Assembly (NCBI GenBank): GCA_028688905.1
Contig: JAQTXH010000001.1
Location: 358,156-422,155, forward strand
Length of the DNA stretch: 64,000 nucleotides
Source: Acidiphilium sp.
GTDB lineage: Bacteria; Pseudomonadota; Alphaproteobacteria; Acetobacterales; Acetobacteraceae
Direction: 5' to 3'
Below the pieces are notes generated by a model. That model had not been told where the DNA came from. It did no database searches and was given only the letters and a program-made list of their open reading frames with translations. The translations under genes were made by a program, and so were the position numbers. The number at the start of each line of letters is the position of its first letter. Within the stretch, counting starts at the first letter, position 1. Shown here one piece after another: positions 29,801 to 38,011 of this stretch.

Positions 29801-31341
29801 GTTTTTTCACCAGACAGCATTGAAAAACCGAAATCGCCAGGCCGATTGCGTCCCGTGCGGCGATAGATGCGCTCTGCCTTCGCAACGACCTCGAACCCAT
29901 GGTCGGCGGGGCCGATTGTTTCGGAGCTGCCAAGCAGCAACAGGCCGCCATCGCGTAACGCAAAATGAAACAGGGCAATAATTTTGGCCTGAGCCTCGGG
30001 GCGCAGATAAATCAGCAGATTACGGCACGATACCAGATCGAGCCGCGAAAACGGCGGATCGGCCAGTACATCCTGTACCGCGAACACCACCATCGCCCGC
30101 AGATCGGCACTGATCCGATAATGAGCATCTTCACGGGTGAAAAACTGGGCCAGCCGTGCCGGCGTGACAGCGGCTTCGATCGTGTCGTCATACAATCCCT
30201 CACGCGCACGCGCGACCGCATCGGGATCGACGTCAGACGCAAAGATCTGCAAGTTGCAGGGCGATTGCGCCGCAGCTAGATGCTCGTGAAACAGCATCGC
30301 CAGAGAATAGGTCTCCTCGCCGGAACTGCACCCGGCAACCCAGATTCGCAGTGGCTGATCCGTAGCGTGGGCGGCCACTAAATCCGGGATGATCCGGTTT
30401 TGCAGCACCTCGAATACCGCGCGGTCACGAAAAAAACTGGTGACGTTGATCAACAAATCCTTGGCCAGCAAATCAAGCTCCGCCGGGTCATGGCGCAGCA
30501 GCGTGAGGTAGCGTTCCATTGTCGCGGGTTCGATCGCGGCCAGGCCGATCCGCCGCTCGATCCGCCGCTGCAAAGTTCCCGGTTTATACAGGGTGAAATT
30601 ATGCGCGGTCGTTTCGCGCAAGAGCGCAATGATCGATCCGAACGCATCGGGCGGCGGCGGTGTCGCGGGTGCCGGTACTTGCGGTCCAAATGCCTGTTGG
30701 TACGCCGCCAGCCGCGCGGGAATCGCTGCCAGCGGCAGCACCGCACCGACCAATCCGGTCGCGATTGCGCTGCGCGGCATACCATCGAACTGCGCTTCAT
30801 CCGGCGACTGCGCTATAATTAACCCTCCATTGTCCGTAATGTCCCGCACCCCGGCGCTGCCATCGCCACCTGTGCCGGACAGCACCACCGCGACCGCCCG
30901 GGGACCGTAAGACACTGCCAGCGAACGCAGCAGAAAATCGAACGGCAGCCGCGCGCCATGCCGCACTAGCGGCCGCGACAGATGCAGCGACCCGTTGCCC
31001 ACCGCAAGATAGCTCCCCGGCGGGATCAGATAAACGTGATTGGGCGCAATCGCCATCATGTCGGCTGCTTCGCACACCGGCATTGTGGTGTGGCTTGCCA
31101 AAAGCTCGGCCATCAAACTTTCGTGCGCGGGATCGAGATGCTGCACCAGAATAAAAGCCATGCCGGTATCGGCCGGCAAATCATCGAGCAAGCCCCGAAA
31201 CGCTTCCAGTCCGCCGGCCGACGCGCCGATCGCCACCACGAGGTAACAATCCGACGGTATTGGACCTCTTTGCCCCGGCAATGATGGCGCGGAGCGGGTA
31301 ATTTGGGCCTTCCTGGATCGAGATCGTGGTAGGTCCGCCAT
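26896..31341 (-). CDS. CheB-CheR-PAS-histidine kinase-REC-REC-LuxR-HTH fusion
   Basis: One 1481-residue signalling protein without membrane helices. In order: CheB methylesterase (about 33-215; Ser41 in GASAGG, His68 in QHLDP, Asp160 in GTGGDG); CheR methyltransferase (about 235-500; GCSSGEETYS 338-347); PAS-like region (about 540-645); Glu-rich coiled coil (665-750); PAS (about 750-855); histidine kinase with His887 in SHDLRQPLQ and an ATPase domain (about 985-1095); receiver 1 (1140-1255, Asp1190); receiver 2 (1269-1385, Asp1318); and a LuxR/FixJ-type helix-turn-helix (1406-1460). CheB/CheR kinases and FixJ-type regulators are each known. Here input, phosphorelay and DNA-binding output share one chain, and all key residues are present. 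Confidence 0.95.
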   Translation of the reverse strand: MADLPRSRSRKAQITRSAPSLPGQRGPIPSDCYLVVAIGASAGGLEAFRGLLDDLPADTGMAFILVQHLDPAHESLMAELLASHTTMPVCEAADMMAIAPNHVYLIPPGSYLAVGNGSLHLSRPLVRHGARLPFDFLLRSLAVSYGPRAVAVVLSGTGGDGSAGVRDITDNGGLIIAQSPDEAQFDGMPRSAIATGLVGAVLPLAAIPARLAAYQQAFGPQVPAPATPPPPDAFGSIIALLRETTAHNFTLYKPGTLQRRIERRIGLAAIEPATMERYLTLLRHDPAELDLLAKDLLINVTSFFRDRAVFEVLQNRIIPDLVAAHATDQPLRIWVAGCSSGEETYSLAMLFHEHLAAAQSPCNLQIFASDVDPDAVARAREGLYDDTIEAAVTPARLAQFFTREDAHYRISADLRAMVVFAVQDVLADPPFSRLDLVSCRNLLIYLRPEAQAKIIALFHFALRDGGLLLLGSSETIGPADHGFEVVAKAERIYRRTGRNRPGDFGFSMLSGEKTRAIVRPGQALLAGLSPSPQISLAELCRHLVIETYAPAAVLINQNHDCLYTLGPVNRYLQVAPGLASHDLLAMARQGVRTKLRAAIRQAINSKGRVVVAGGIIEHDGAARRFSIDVQPVANEGEALLLICFVETATSAEIVKPRTSRQEGPRIASLERELEATRTELLGAIRDLELSSEDQKTINEEALSINEEFQSTNEELLTSKEELQSLNEELTALNSQLQETLERQRTMSNDLQNVLFSTDVATLFLDTDLHIRFFTPATRALFNVIPTDVGRPLADLTALTSDGMLTLDARAVLETSVPVEREVKGEKDAWFTRRILPYRTQQNGVEGVVITFTDITERKRNANALEGATQVAEHANIAKSRFLAAASHDLRQPLQTLSLLQGLLARAVTGTAAEPLVGRLEQTLGVMTGMLNTLLDINEIEAGVVKVAPSRFTVDAVFDSLRQEFTDVARAHGLDLRVMSCSVIIETDRLLLVQILRNLVSNAIKYTKQGRVLVGCRRLGGRARIEIWDTGIGIPEGELQAIFEEYHQVDNATHNRTLGLGLGLAIVRRLADLLGMPLRVRSRPERGSVFTIEVAIAATVESDPSRDSGPQGDHDTGPKHDDDHGAPDVERASCAAHRPSIIMVVEDDPDIRALLVMFLEEEGYHVIAAADGEAALALVAGGAWPDLVISDYNLPNRMNGVAVVRQVRAAMAQPVPVIILTGDISTGALRDIAAQDCMQFNKPMSLTELSAAIRTLLPPRPRLPPANQGTILVIDDDPHVRAALSALLVADGRVVADYPSGEAFLAAYRPGQDACLLIDADLPGISGLDLLRQLRNTGDATPALMLTGTSDVAIAVAALQAGAADFIEKPVHPDDLLARIDHAVANGRDQTARMAIHDAAVRQLADLSARQREVMALVLAGQPSKAIAITLGISQRTVEVHRAAIMRKTGATSMPALARLALEAQGAVAEPAAIVPPRNATT

Positions 31342-31626
31342 CCGATAATATCTCTCAGCGTAACATGAAATGTTCAGAAGGCTACCGAAACCTACGTCAG
31401 ACCACCATGGATGTCCATGTTATAAATCCGCACGATCGAGGCACCGCAATCCTTGCCTGGGCACCGAATGTCCGCATGCGTAATTTCCGACTCTGCCAGA
31501 GCGGCTATAAACCTGCTATAGTTTATTTCAGCACGATTTCGGCTGGCAGATGCTCTCATGCCGAACCGTTTGCGCGCCAACGCTGCCCGGCACAAAATTT
31601 ATAGTATTGATTGCGAGGAGACTCAA
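31342..31626. other. Divergent promoter region, kinase fusion and slipin
   Basis: About 285 bp between divergent genes. A TATAGT (in gctatagttta, near 31516) could be a rightward -10, but its -35 match is weak. No FNR-type palindrome was found. The gaggag ribosome site of the slipin gene lies at 31615-31620. Confidence 0.45.
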
Positions 31627-32460
31627 ATGTCTTACGCCCCTCAGGATATGATCACGACAATCTTGTTCGTGATCGTGATTTTCATCATCGCCAGCGTCTT
31701 GATCAGGGCAACGGTCAAAATCCTGCGCGAATACGAACGCGGCGTGATTTTCACCCTTGGGCGGTTTCAGAAAGTCAAAGGACCGGGATTCATCGTGCTT
31801 TTTCCGTTTATTCAGGAAATGGTGAGGGTCGATCTGCGCATACAAGTCATTGAGATCCCCGCCCAGGACGTGATTTCGCGGGATAATGTGTCGATGAAGG
31901 TCGACGCGGTTCTGTATTTCAACGTGATCAACCCCGAACACGCCATCATCAAGGTGCAATCCTACCTACCCGCTACCGTCATGCTGGCGCAGACCACGTT
32001 GCGCGCCGTGCTGGGGCAGCACCCCCTTGATGAAATGCTCTCTGAACGGAAAAAATTGAGCACCGATCTGCAAGGAATTCTCGACGGTCAGACAGAGATA
32101 TGGGGGATCAAGGTCAGTAACGTCGAAATCCGTACCGTTGAACTCACCGAGAACATGATCCGCGCCATAGCCAAACAAGCCGAGGCGGAGCGCGACCGTC
32201 GCGCGAAAATCATCCACGCCGAAGCCGAATTCCAGGCGGCTCAAACGCTGGTCGATGCCGCGCGGATTTTGTCGAGCGTTCCCTCCGCCATGCAGCTCCG
32301 CTATTTGCAGACCCTGACGGAGATTGGCGCGGAACAAAATTCGACAGTGATCTTTCCGATGCCGCTCGACATCATCAAGCCTTTACTAAAGCTTCTCGAA
32401 CAAAAGACCGACGCCCTGCCGCCATCCGTATTACCGACAGGTATCCCCGCCGTTGTCTAA
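31627..32460 (+). CDS. Slipin / stomatin-like SPFH protein
   Basis: A 277-residue protein from the ATG at 31627, supported by gaggag about seven bases upstream; the frame opens 69 bp earlier without a better start. One N-terminal membrane helix (about 8-28) precedes a stomatin/SPFH domain: LREYERGVIFTLGRF, GPGFIVLFPFIQEMVRVDLR and SRDNVSMKVDAVLYFNV. A helical region (AEAERDRRAKIIHAEAEFQAA) follows. Slipins form oligomers at the inner membrane and often pair with an NfeD protease, which is missing here. Its stop overlaps the TTG start of the FNR gene, so the two are coupled. Confidence 0.92.
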   Translation: MSYAPQDMITTILFVIVIFIIASVLIRATVKILREYERGVIFTLGRFQKVKGPGFIVLFPFIQEMVRVDLRIQVIEIPAQDVISRDNVSMKVDAVLYFNVINPEHAIIKVQSYLPATVMLAQTTLRAVLGQHPLDEMLSERKKLSTDLQGILDGQTEIWGIKVSNVEIRTVELTENMIRAIAKQAEAERDRRAKIIHAEAEFQAAQTLVDAARILSSVPSAMQLRYLQTLTEIGAEQNSTVIFPMPLDIIKPLLKLLEQKTDALPPSVLPTGIPAVV

Positions 32461-33232
32461 TTGCCCGCAAAGCGTGGAAGATCACCTGGCGCAGCCACCA
32501 CCCGATCGCGCGTTCAAGTGCAATATTGGGCCTGAACACGAGGCATCGGCCCATTGCGATACCTGCGCCGCGCGGCATATCGGTCTCTGCGATGCCATGA
32601 TCGACGCCGATTTATCCCAGCTTGCCACTGTGGCGCATTGGTGCCGCATCCCCAAGGGCCACATCTTCCTCGCCGAGGGCGATCCGGCACAAAATTTTTT
32701 TAATCTCAATCGCGGCAACGCCAAATTATTCAAAAACCTTCCGGATGGGCGTCGCCAGATCGTCGGTTTTGTCGCGGCCGGGGATTTTATCGGGCTGGCG
32801 GCAAACAATCGCTATAGCTTCACCGCCGAAGCGCTTACTGACGTTCGCCTCTGCCGCTTCGATCGCGCGGAATTGCGCGCCCTGTTCATGGAATTTCCGA
32901 TCCTGGAGCGCCGGTTACTTGAAGCGGCATCCCGCGAACTCGTCGTTGCTCAGGCGCAGATGCTTTTACTCGGGCGTAAAAGCGCCATGGAACGCCTCGC
33001 GACGTTCCTACTCAACGGGACGACCTCACAAGGCTCCCGCCGGAACCACACCGTGGTCACACTTCCGATGCCACGCAGCGATGTCGCCGATTATCTCGGA
33101 CTGACGATCGAAACCGTCTCCCGGACCCTGACAACCTTGAAACAACGGCACGTGATCGAGATTTCGTGCGATTATCATATTTCGATCACCGACCGGCTTA
33201 CTCTAACAAATCTTGCAGCCGGACTTTCATGA
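32453..33232 (+). CDS. fnr: FNR-type oxygen-responsive transcription regulator
   Basis: A 259-residue Crp/Fnr regulator. The N-terminus has Cys35, Cys38 and Cys46 (CDTC...LC), and a fourth cysteine, Cys134 (VRLCRFD), lies in the effector domain: the four ligands expected for an oxygen-labile [4Fe-4S] cluster, as in FNR and FnrN. The cyclic-nucleotide-like domain spans about 55-150, then the dimer helix, then the helix-turn-helix RSDVADYLGLTIETVSRTL. Glu220, Ser223 and Arg224 form the ExxSR motif that reads TTGAT half-sites. The start is TTG overlapping the slipin stop. Matching sites occur at four places in this window. Confidence 0.94.
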   Translation: MSNCPQSVEDHLAQPPPDRAFKCNIGPEHEASAHCDTCAARHIGLCDAMIDADLSQLATVAHWCRIPKGHIFLAEGDPAQNFFNLNRGNAKLFKNLPDGRRQIVGFVAAGDFIGLAANNRYSFTAEALTDVRLCRFDRAELRALFMEFPILERRLLEAASRELVVAQAQMLLLGRKSAMERLATFLLNGTTSQGSRRNHTVVTLPMPRSDVADYLGLTIETVSRTLTTLKQRHVIEISCDYHISITDRLTLTNLAAGLS

Positions 33233-33321
33233 CAATTCACGTTCACGAAATCGTGTGTTCTGGAATGATCAATCCTGATAGCCACACAGCAGCGCCGGGC
33301 CGCGGCCTTCGGAAAGCTTGA

Positions 33322-33363
33322 TTGATCTGGATCAAGGCAACGTCTTGCGCCATTGGTTATAAT
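33322..33363 (+). promoter_or_regulatory. Class II FNR promoter for the H+-ATPase operon
   Basis: TTGAT-CTGG-ATCAA at 33322-33335 matches the FNR consensus exactly. A perfect TATAAT lies at 33358-33363. The start predicted from that -10 (about 33370) puts the box centre at -41.5, the textbook class II position. It points to the gene at 33563. The box has the same core and central CTGG as the palindrome at 18077. Confidence 0.85.
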
Positions 33364-33562
33364 ATTTTTAGTTTGCCCTCTCATCACGGTCCCTCCCTGG
33401 CGTTCAGAAGGAGTTGTCATCAACAAAAAAATGCGGAGTATTTTATGTCGTTTTGTTACATCAATATAACGTCATTTATCTATAGCGCGTGGTGAAGACT
33501 TTAGGATGGTATTTCTATCGCTGTATCGCCATTTGATGCAACGATAATGATCGGTGATTGAC
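33364..33562 (+). other. Long AT-rich leader of the FNR-driven operon
   Basis: About 190 bases between the predicted start near 33370 and the ATG at 33563, clearly richer in A and T than the genes around it. An aaggag at 33407-33412 is a strong ribosome-binding sequence with no conventional start codon at the right distance. Short frames at 33432 (12 codons) and 33445 (16 codons) are not convincing. The region may carry post-transcriptional control or a decayed small gene. Confidence 0.4.
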
Positions 33563-34084
33563 ATGGCCCTTGCATCTACGCTCCCTCAATTGGGTACTGA
33601 ATATAACGACTTCCTGTTCGCGCCGGTGGGCGAGGATCGCAATGGCTTGCAAGTCAGCGTGCTTTCCGCGCTGGCACGTCAGAATGTCGATCCGTGGCAA
33701 GAGGCTGAAACTCTGACGAGCTTGTCAGTCGCTGCCGCGATTCAAAGACTGGCGGTTTTTATCGCGGCTTTGCCGGAGGGGGGTGGCGGCCCTGCGGATG
33801 CCAATAAAATCGCCAAACGTGCCATCGCACTGTTGCCACGAACCGCCATCATCGCCGCGCCGAAACGCGGATGGATCGCAAGCGCGCAAACCATAACGAG
33901 CGCGGGCCTGCCTCCTTTCAACATAACCAAAGGCAAGAATGTGCTGTTCATCGTCGTCCTCATGATAACACTGACGTTAGGTCTGCAATATCTGATTGGC
34001 CATCGTCCAAATCCGGCACAGCAGCCGGGCGGTGTTAAGGCGGCTCCGATTTCGCAAACCGGCACTGCAAGCACGAAACGGTAA
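33563..34084 (+). CDS. Uncharacterised protein with C-terminal membrane helix
   Basis: A 173-residue protein from the ATG at 33563 (MALASTLPQLGTEYNDFLFA); a GTG nine bases earlier is possible. The first 75 residues are conserved-looking and soluble (FLFAPVGEDRNGLQVSVLSALARQNVDPWQEA); similar hypothetical proteins occur in alphaproteobacteria. One membrane helix follows at about 125-143 (VLFIVVLMITLTLGLQYLIG), then a short Pro/Ala/Thr-rich tail. The soluble part should face the cytosol. It is the first gene after the FNR promoter, ahead of the reductase and H+-ATPase. I cannot assign a function. Confidence 0.8.
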   Translation: MALASTLPQLGTEYNDFLFAPVGEDRNGLQVSVLSALARQNVDPWQEAETLTSLSVAAAIQRLAVFIAALPEGGGGPADANKIAKRAIALLPRTAIIAAPKRGWIASAQTITSAGLPPFNITKGKNVLFIVVLMITLTLGLQYLIGHRPNPAQQPGGVKAAPISQTGTASTKR

Positions 34085-34130
34085 TGTCGCATATACGATC
34101 AAATACAAGACCAACACCGGAGTATTCCAT

Positions 34131-35519
34131 GTGATCAATACAATAGAAATCGATGTTCTGGTGCTTGGCGCGGGCGGCGGCGGCTATCCGGCGGCCTTCT
34201 TCCTCGCGCGCGCCGGATTGCGGGTCGCGATGGTTGATCCCATCGGCAATCTTGGCGGCGATTGCCTGGCAGAGGGTTGCGTCCCCTCGAAAGCCGTGCG
34301 CGAGGGCGCGCTTGCGCGGGCAATGAGCCGCAAATACAAAATGTTTGGCCTCTCAGGGGCCGAACCCTCGGTGAACTGGCAAGGCGTCCTTGCTCACAAG
34401 GACCGGGTGCAGAACGCGCGCTATGTCCAGCATACTCAGGAGATCGCCAATTCCACAGTGATATTTCACAAAGGCGCAGGCCGGGTGTTGGGCGAGCATG
34501 AAGCGGAAGTCACCACCGAAGCTGGTCAGATCCTCCATTATCGGTTCCGCTATCTGATCGCCGCCACCGGCTCGCGCCCGCATATATTGCCCATTCCCGG
34601 GGCCGGACTGGCAATCACCTCGCATCATCTGTTCCGCCTAGGTGCCGATCTGCCGATGCCGGCGCGTCTTGCGGTGATCGGCGGTGGCTACATCGGGGCC
34701 GAATCTGCCTCAATGCTCGATCATCTCGGCGTCAAAACCACCATCATCGAAACGACAGCTCAACTGATGCCCGGTGCCGATCCTGATTTGCGCCGCTATC
34801 TCACGCGCATTCTGGGCCGGCGGATCGATCTGGTGCTGGATGCCTCGGTCACGGCGATCGAGCGCCACGGGAGCGCTTTGCAGGTGCGCTATCACAAGGG
34901 CGGCGCGGACATGACGCTCGACGCCGATGCGGTGCTGATGGCAACAGGCCGATCGTCGGTCCGCCCGGAGGGGATCGATGCCATCGGTCTCGCCGGCCCC
35001 GGTCCCATCGCGGTGGATGCCACGATGCGCAGCGCCATCCCACACATCTATGCGCCCGGCGATGTCAACGGCCGTAGTATGTTGTTCCATTCTGCCGTGC
35101 GCCAGAGCATGGTCGCCGCCCACAATATTCTGGCGGGCGGCCAGCCGGTCGATCGGATGAATTTCCATGGCGTGCCGTTCACCGTATTCACCGAACCCGA
35201 AGTCGCCTGGGTCGGCCTCGATGAACCGGCGGCGATCACCGCCGGACTGACGGTCGCGACCACGCGTTACGATTACGTCACTGATTCCAGAGCACAGATT
35301 TACGACGCGACCGACGGTTTCATCAAGCTGGTGTTCGATACATCGACCAGCGTCCTGGTCGGTGCCCAGATTGCGGGCATGGATGCAGCGCAGGTCGTCG
35401 CACCGCTTGCGCTTGCGGTGCATGCGGCTAACACGGCGTCAACACTGGCCGAAATGGTATTTCCCCACCCGATGATCACCGAGGGTATCAACAAGGCCGC
35501 GCGGCAATTTCGCCCATGA
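34131..35519 (+). CDS. Dihydrolipoamide-dehydrogenase-like flavin disulfide reductase
   Basis: A 462-residue class I disulfide reductase from the GTG at 34131; the frame is open 135 bp further upstream but overlaps the previous gene. FAD-binding GAGGGGYPAAFFLARAG (13-29), redox pair Cys45/Cys50 (GDCLAEGCVPSK), NAD-binding VIGGGYIGAESASML, second FAD motif IYAPGDVNG, and an active-site His near the end in FPHPMITEGI. Lipoamide dehydrogenases usually have HPTLSE there, so the substrate may be another disulfide. No 2-oxo acid dehydrogenase genes are near. It probably belongs to the FNR-driven operon. Confidence 0.9.
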   Translation: MINTIEIDVLVLGAGGGGYPAAFFLARAGLRVAMVDPIGNLGGDCLAEGCVPSKAVREGALARAMSRKYKMFGLSGAEPSVNWQGVLAHKDRVQNARYVQHTQEIANSTVIFHKGAGRVLGEHEAEVTTEAGQILHYRFRYLIAATGSRPHILPIPGAGLAITSHHLFRLGADLPMPARLAVIGGGYIGAESASMLDHLGVKTTIIETTAQLMPGADPDLRRYLTRILGRRIDLVLDASVTAIERHGSALQVRYHKGGADMTLDADAVLMATGRSSVRPEGIDAIGLAGPGPIAVDATMRSAIPHIYAPGDVNGRSMLFHSAVRQSMVAAHNILAGGQPVDRMNFHGVPFTVFTEPEVAWVGLDEPAAITAGLTVATTRYDYVTDSRAQIYDATDGFIKLVFDTSTSVLVGAQIAGMDAAQVVAPLALAVHAANTASTLAEMVFPHPMITEGINKAARQFRP

Positions 35520-35564
35520 GTGACCCACATGATTGTCATGATCTGGGCGACCCAGGAGAAATAG

Positions 35565-37916
35565 ATGTCCGTGACTGCTCCCCCAGCGCCGTCCAGTGCC
35601 GCAATGGCTGACGGGGCGGGCCTCACCGATACCCAGGTGAAAGCGCTGAAAGCCAAGTTTGGCCCCAACGCCATGCCCGACACCACGGAGCATTTGCTGC
35701 CGCGCGTGCTCGGCAAATTCTGGACGCCGGTCCCCTGGATGCTGGAGGCCGCGATCATCCTGCAAATTATTCTGGGCGATTACGCCGAGGCCGCGGTGGT
35801 CGCCGGCCTTTTGATCTTCAATGCCGTTCTCGGGCTGTTGCAGGAAGGCCGCGCGCAAGCGACACTCGACGCCCTGAAATCCCGCCTCGCGCTGAACGCC
35901 TCGGTCAGGCGTGACGGTGCCTGGACCATCGTGCCGGCGGCCGATCTGGTGCCTGGGGACGTCATCAAACTTTCGCTTGGGGGCGTGGTCGCGGCGGATG
36001 TCAAACTAACCGGCGGCGAAGTTCTGCTCGATCAGTCCATGCTCACCGGCGAATCGGTTCCCATCGAAGCCGGTCCCGGTCTGCAAACTTATGCCGGCGC
36101 GTTAGTGCGGCGCGGCGAGGCGGTCGGCGAGGTGACCGCCACCGGCATCCATACCAAGTTCGGCCGCACCGCCGAGTTGGTGCGGATCGCCCATGTGGTA
36201 AGTTCGGAGCAAAAAGCCGTGCTGCGCGTGGTACGCAATCTTGCAGCGTTCAACGGCCTGGTCACGGTATTTTTAATCGCCTATGCCTATTATCTGCAAC
36301 TATCCACCTCCGAAATCATCCTTCTGGTTCTCGCCGCCATTCTTGCGTCGATCCCGGTCGCGTTGCCTGCCACCTTCACTTTGGCGGCGGCGATCGGCGC
36401 GCGCGCGTTAGCGAAACTCAATGTCTTGCCCACAAGGCTTTCCGCCGTCGATGAAGCGGCGACCATGGATGTTCTCTGCGCGGACAAAACCGGCACCCTC
36501 ACCCGCAATGAACTCAAAGTGACAACGATCACGCCAATGCCAGGGTTCGATGAAGCCCATGTCCTGGTCCTCGCCGCCCTCGCCAGTTCCGATGGCGGGC
36601 AGGACCCGGTCGATAGTGCCATCCGGGGTGCCGCCGCAAATAAATCGATCGGCGACGCGCCTGATCTCACCAAATTCATCCCGTTCGACCCTGCGACCAA
36701 AATGTCCGAAGCGGCGGTGACGGGAGCGGACGGCACGGCCCAGCGTGTGGTCAAGGGCGCGTTTGCGGTGGTCATCACTCTCACCCAGCCCGAACCGACC
36801 GCCGCCGCCACCGCCGAAGCACTGCAAAGTCAAGGGTTTCGGGTCCTCGCAGTGGCTGCCGGGCCGCATACCGCGATGAAACTGGCCGGACTGATCGCGC
36901 TCAGCGACCCACCACGATCCGATTCGGCACCCCTGATCGCCGAACTGAAATCGCTGGGGGTTCGCACCGTGATGGTCACCGGCGATGCCCCTGCCACCGC
37001 TGCAATCGTTGCACATATTGTCGGGTTGGATGGCCCCGTTTGCCCGCAAGGGAAGATTCCCGACGACGTCCGCCCGGATCGTTTCGCGGTGTTTGCCGGC
37101 GTTTTGCCCGAGGATAAGTACAAGCTGGTCAAGGCGTTCCAGAACGGCAACCACACCGTCGGTATGTGCGGCGATGGTGCCAATGATGCGCCGGCCCTCC
37201 GTCAGGCACAGATGGGCATCGCCGTCTCCACCGCGACCGATGTCGCCAAATCGGCCGCCGGCATGGTGTTGACGGCCCCCGGGCTTGCCGGCATCGTCGC
37301 CGCTGTTAAGGAAGGCCGGGTGACGTTCCAGCGGATCCAGACCTACACACTGAATACCATTATCCGCAAACTCGCGACGGTGCTATTTCTGGCCTTCGGC
37401 CTGGTCATCACCGGGCATGCCATTCTGACGCCGTTGCTGATCGTGATCTATCTGATCACCGGCGATTTCCTGTCGATGTCGCTGACAATCGATAACGTCC
37501 ACGCTTCGCCGATGCCGAATGTATGGCGGATCGGCAGCCTGACAATTGCCGGGATCATCATGGGTATCGGTCTGCTCGGGTTTTGCACGGCGGCATTGCT
37601 GGTTGGGCGATACGGCCTCGATCTCCGGCTCGGCGCATTGCGTACCCTGGCCTTTCTGGCCCTGGTGTTCGGCAGCCAGACCTCGATTTACGCCATCCGC
37701 GAGCGACGGCACTTCTGGAATTCACGCCCGAGCCTCTGGGTGACCGGCTCATCATTCGCGGCAGTGGTCATCGTCTCGATTCTGGCCATCACGGGCCTCG
37801 CCATGGCCAGCCTGCCCGCCATCACGGTGCTGGGGACTCTGGCATCAGCGGTCGTGTTCGCCTTGCTCCTGGACATGGCAAAAATTCCGGTCTTCGCTCG
37901 TCTCGGCATTGTCTGA
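35565..37916 (+). CDS. P-type (P3A) proton-efflux ATPase
   Basis: A 783-residue P-type ATPase. TGES of the actuator domain is at 161-164, phosphorylated Asp307 is in DKTGTLTRNE, and GDGANDAPALRQAQMGIAV forms the hinge. Membrane helix 4 carries IPVALPATFTLAAAIGARALA, close to the PVALP motif of plasma-membrane H+-ATPases, and no metal-binding CPx motif exists. It should expel protons at the cost of ATP. It starts 45 bp after the reductase gene and completes the three-gene set behind the FNR promoter. Together with the N-ATPase it gives the cell two ion pumps of different origin. Confidence 0.93.
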   Translation: MSVTAPPAPSSAAMADGAGLTDTQVKALKAKFGPNAMPDTTEHLLPRVLGKFWTPVPWMLEAAIILQIILGDYAEAAVVAGLLIFNAVLGLLQEGRAQATLDALKSRLALNASVRRDGAWTIVPAADLVPGDVIKLSLGGVVAADVKLTGGEVLLDQSMLTGESVPIEAGPGLQTYAGALVRRGEAVGEVTATGIHTKFGRTAELVRIAHVVSSEQKAVLRVVRNLAAFNGLVTVFLIAYAYYLQLSTSEIILLVLAAILASIPVALPATFTLAAAIGARALAKLNVLPTRLSAVDEAATMDVLCADKTGTLTRNELKVTTITPMPGFDEAHVLVLAALASSDGGQDPVDSAIRGAAANKSIGDAPDLTKFIPFDPATKMSEAAVTGADGTAQRVVKGAFAVVITLTQPEPTAAATAEALQSQGFRVLAVAAGPHTAMKLAGLIALSDPPRSDSAPLIAELKSLGVRTVMVTGDAPATAAIVAHIVGLDGPVCPQGKIPDDVRPDRFAVFAGVLPEDKYKLVKAFQNGNHTVGMCGDGANDAPALRQAQMGIAVSTATDVAKSAAGMVLTAPGLAGIVAAVKEGRVTFQRIQTYTLNTIIRKLATVLFLAFGLVITGHAILTPLLIVIYLITGDFLSMSLTIDNVHASPMPNVWRIGSLTIAGIIMGIGLLGFCTAALLVGRYGLDLRLGALRTLAFLALVFGSQTSIYAIRERRHFWNSRPSLWVTGSSFAAVVIVSILAITGLAMASLPAITVLGTLASAVVFALLLDMAKIPVFARLGIV

Positions 37917-38011
37917 CCGATTCTAGAGTATCCAGGTGGTCAAGCGGTGTGGTTCTCCCATTTTCGTCTTGCTTTGAGCAGAGTATTTTCCGGCTCTCAT
38001 GCTTGATCACA

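Noticed and set aside
33432..33495. Leader peptides of 12 or 16 codons in the FNR-driven leader
   Set aside because: Starts are poorly spaced from the strong ribosome site, and neither peptide shows a meaningful pattern.
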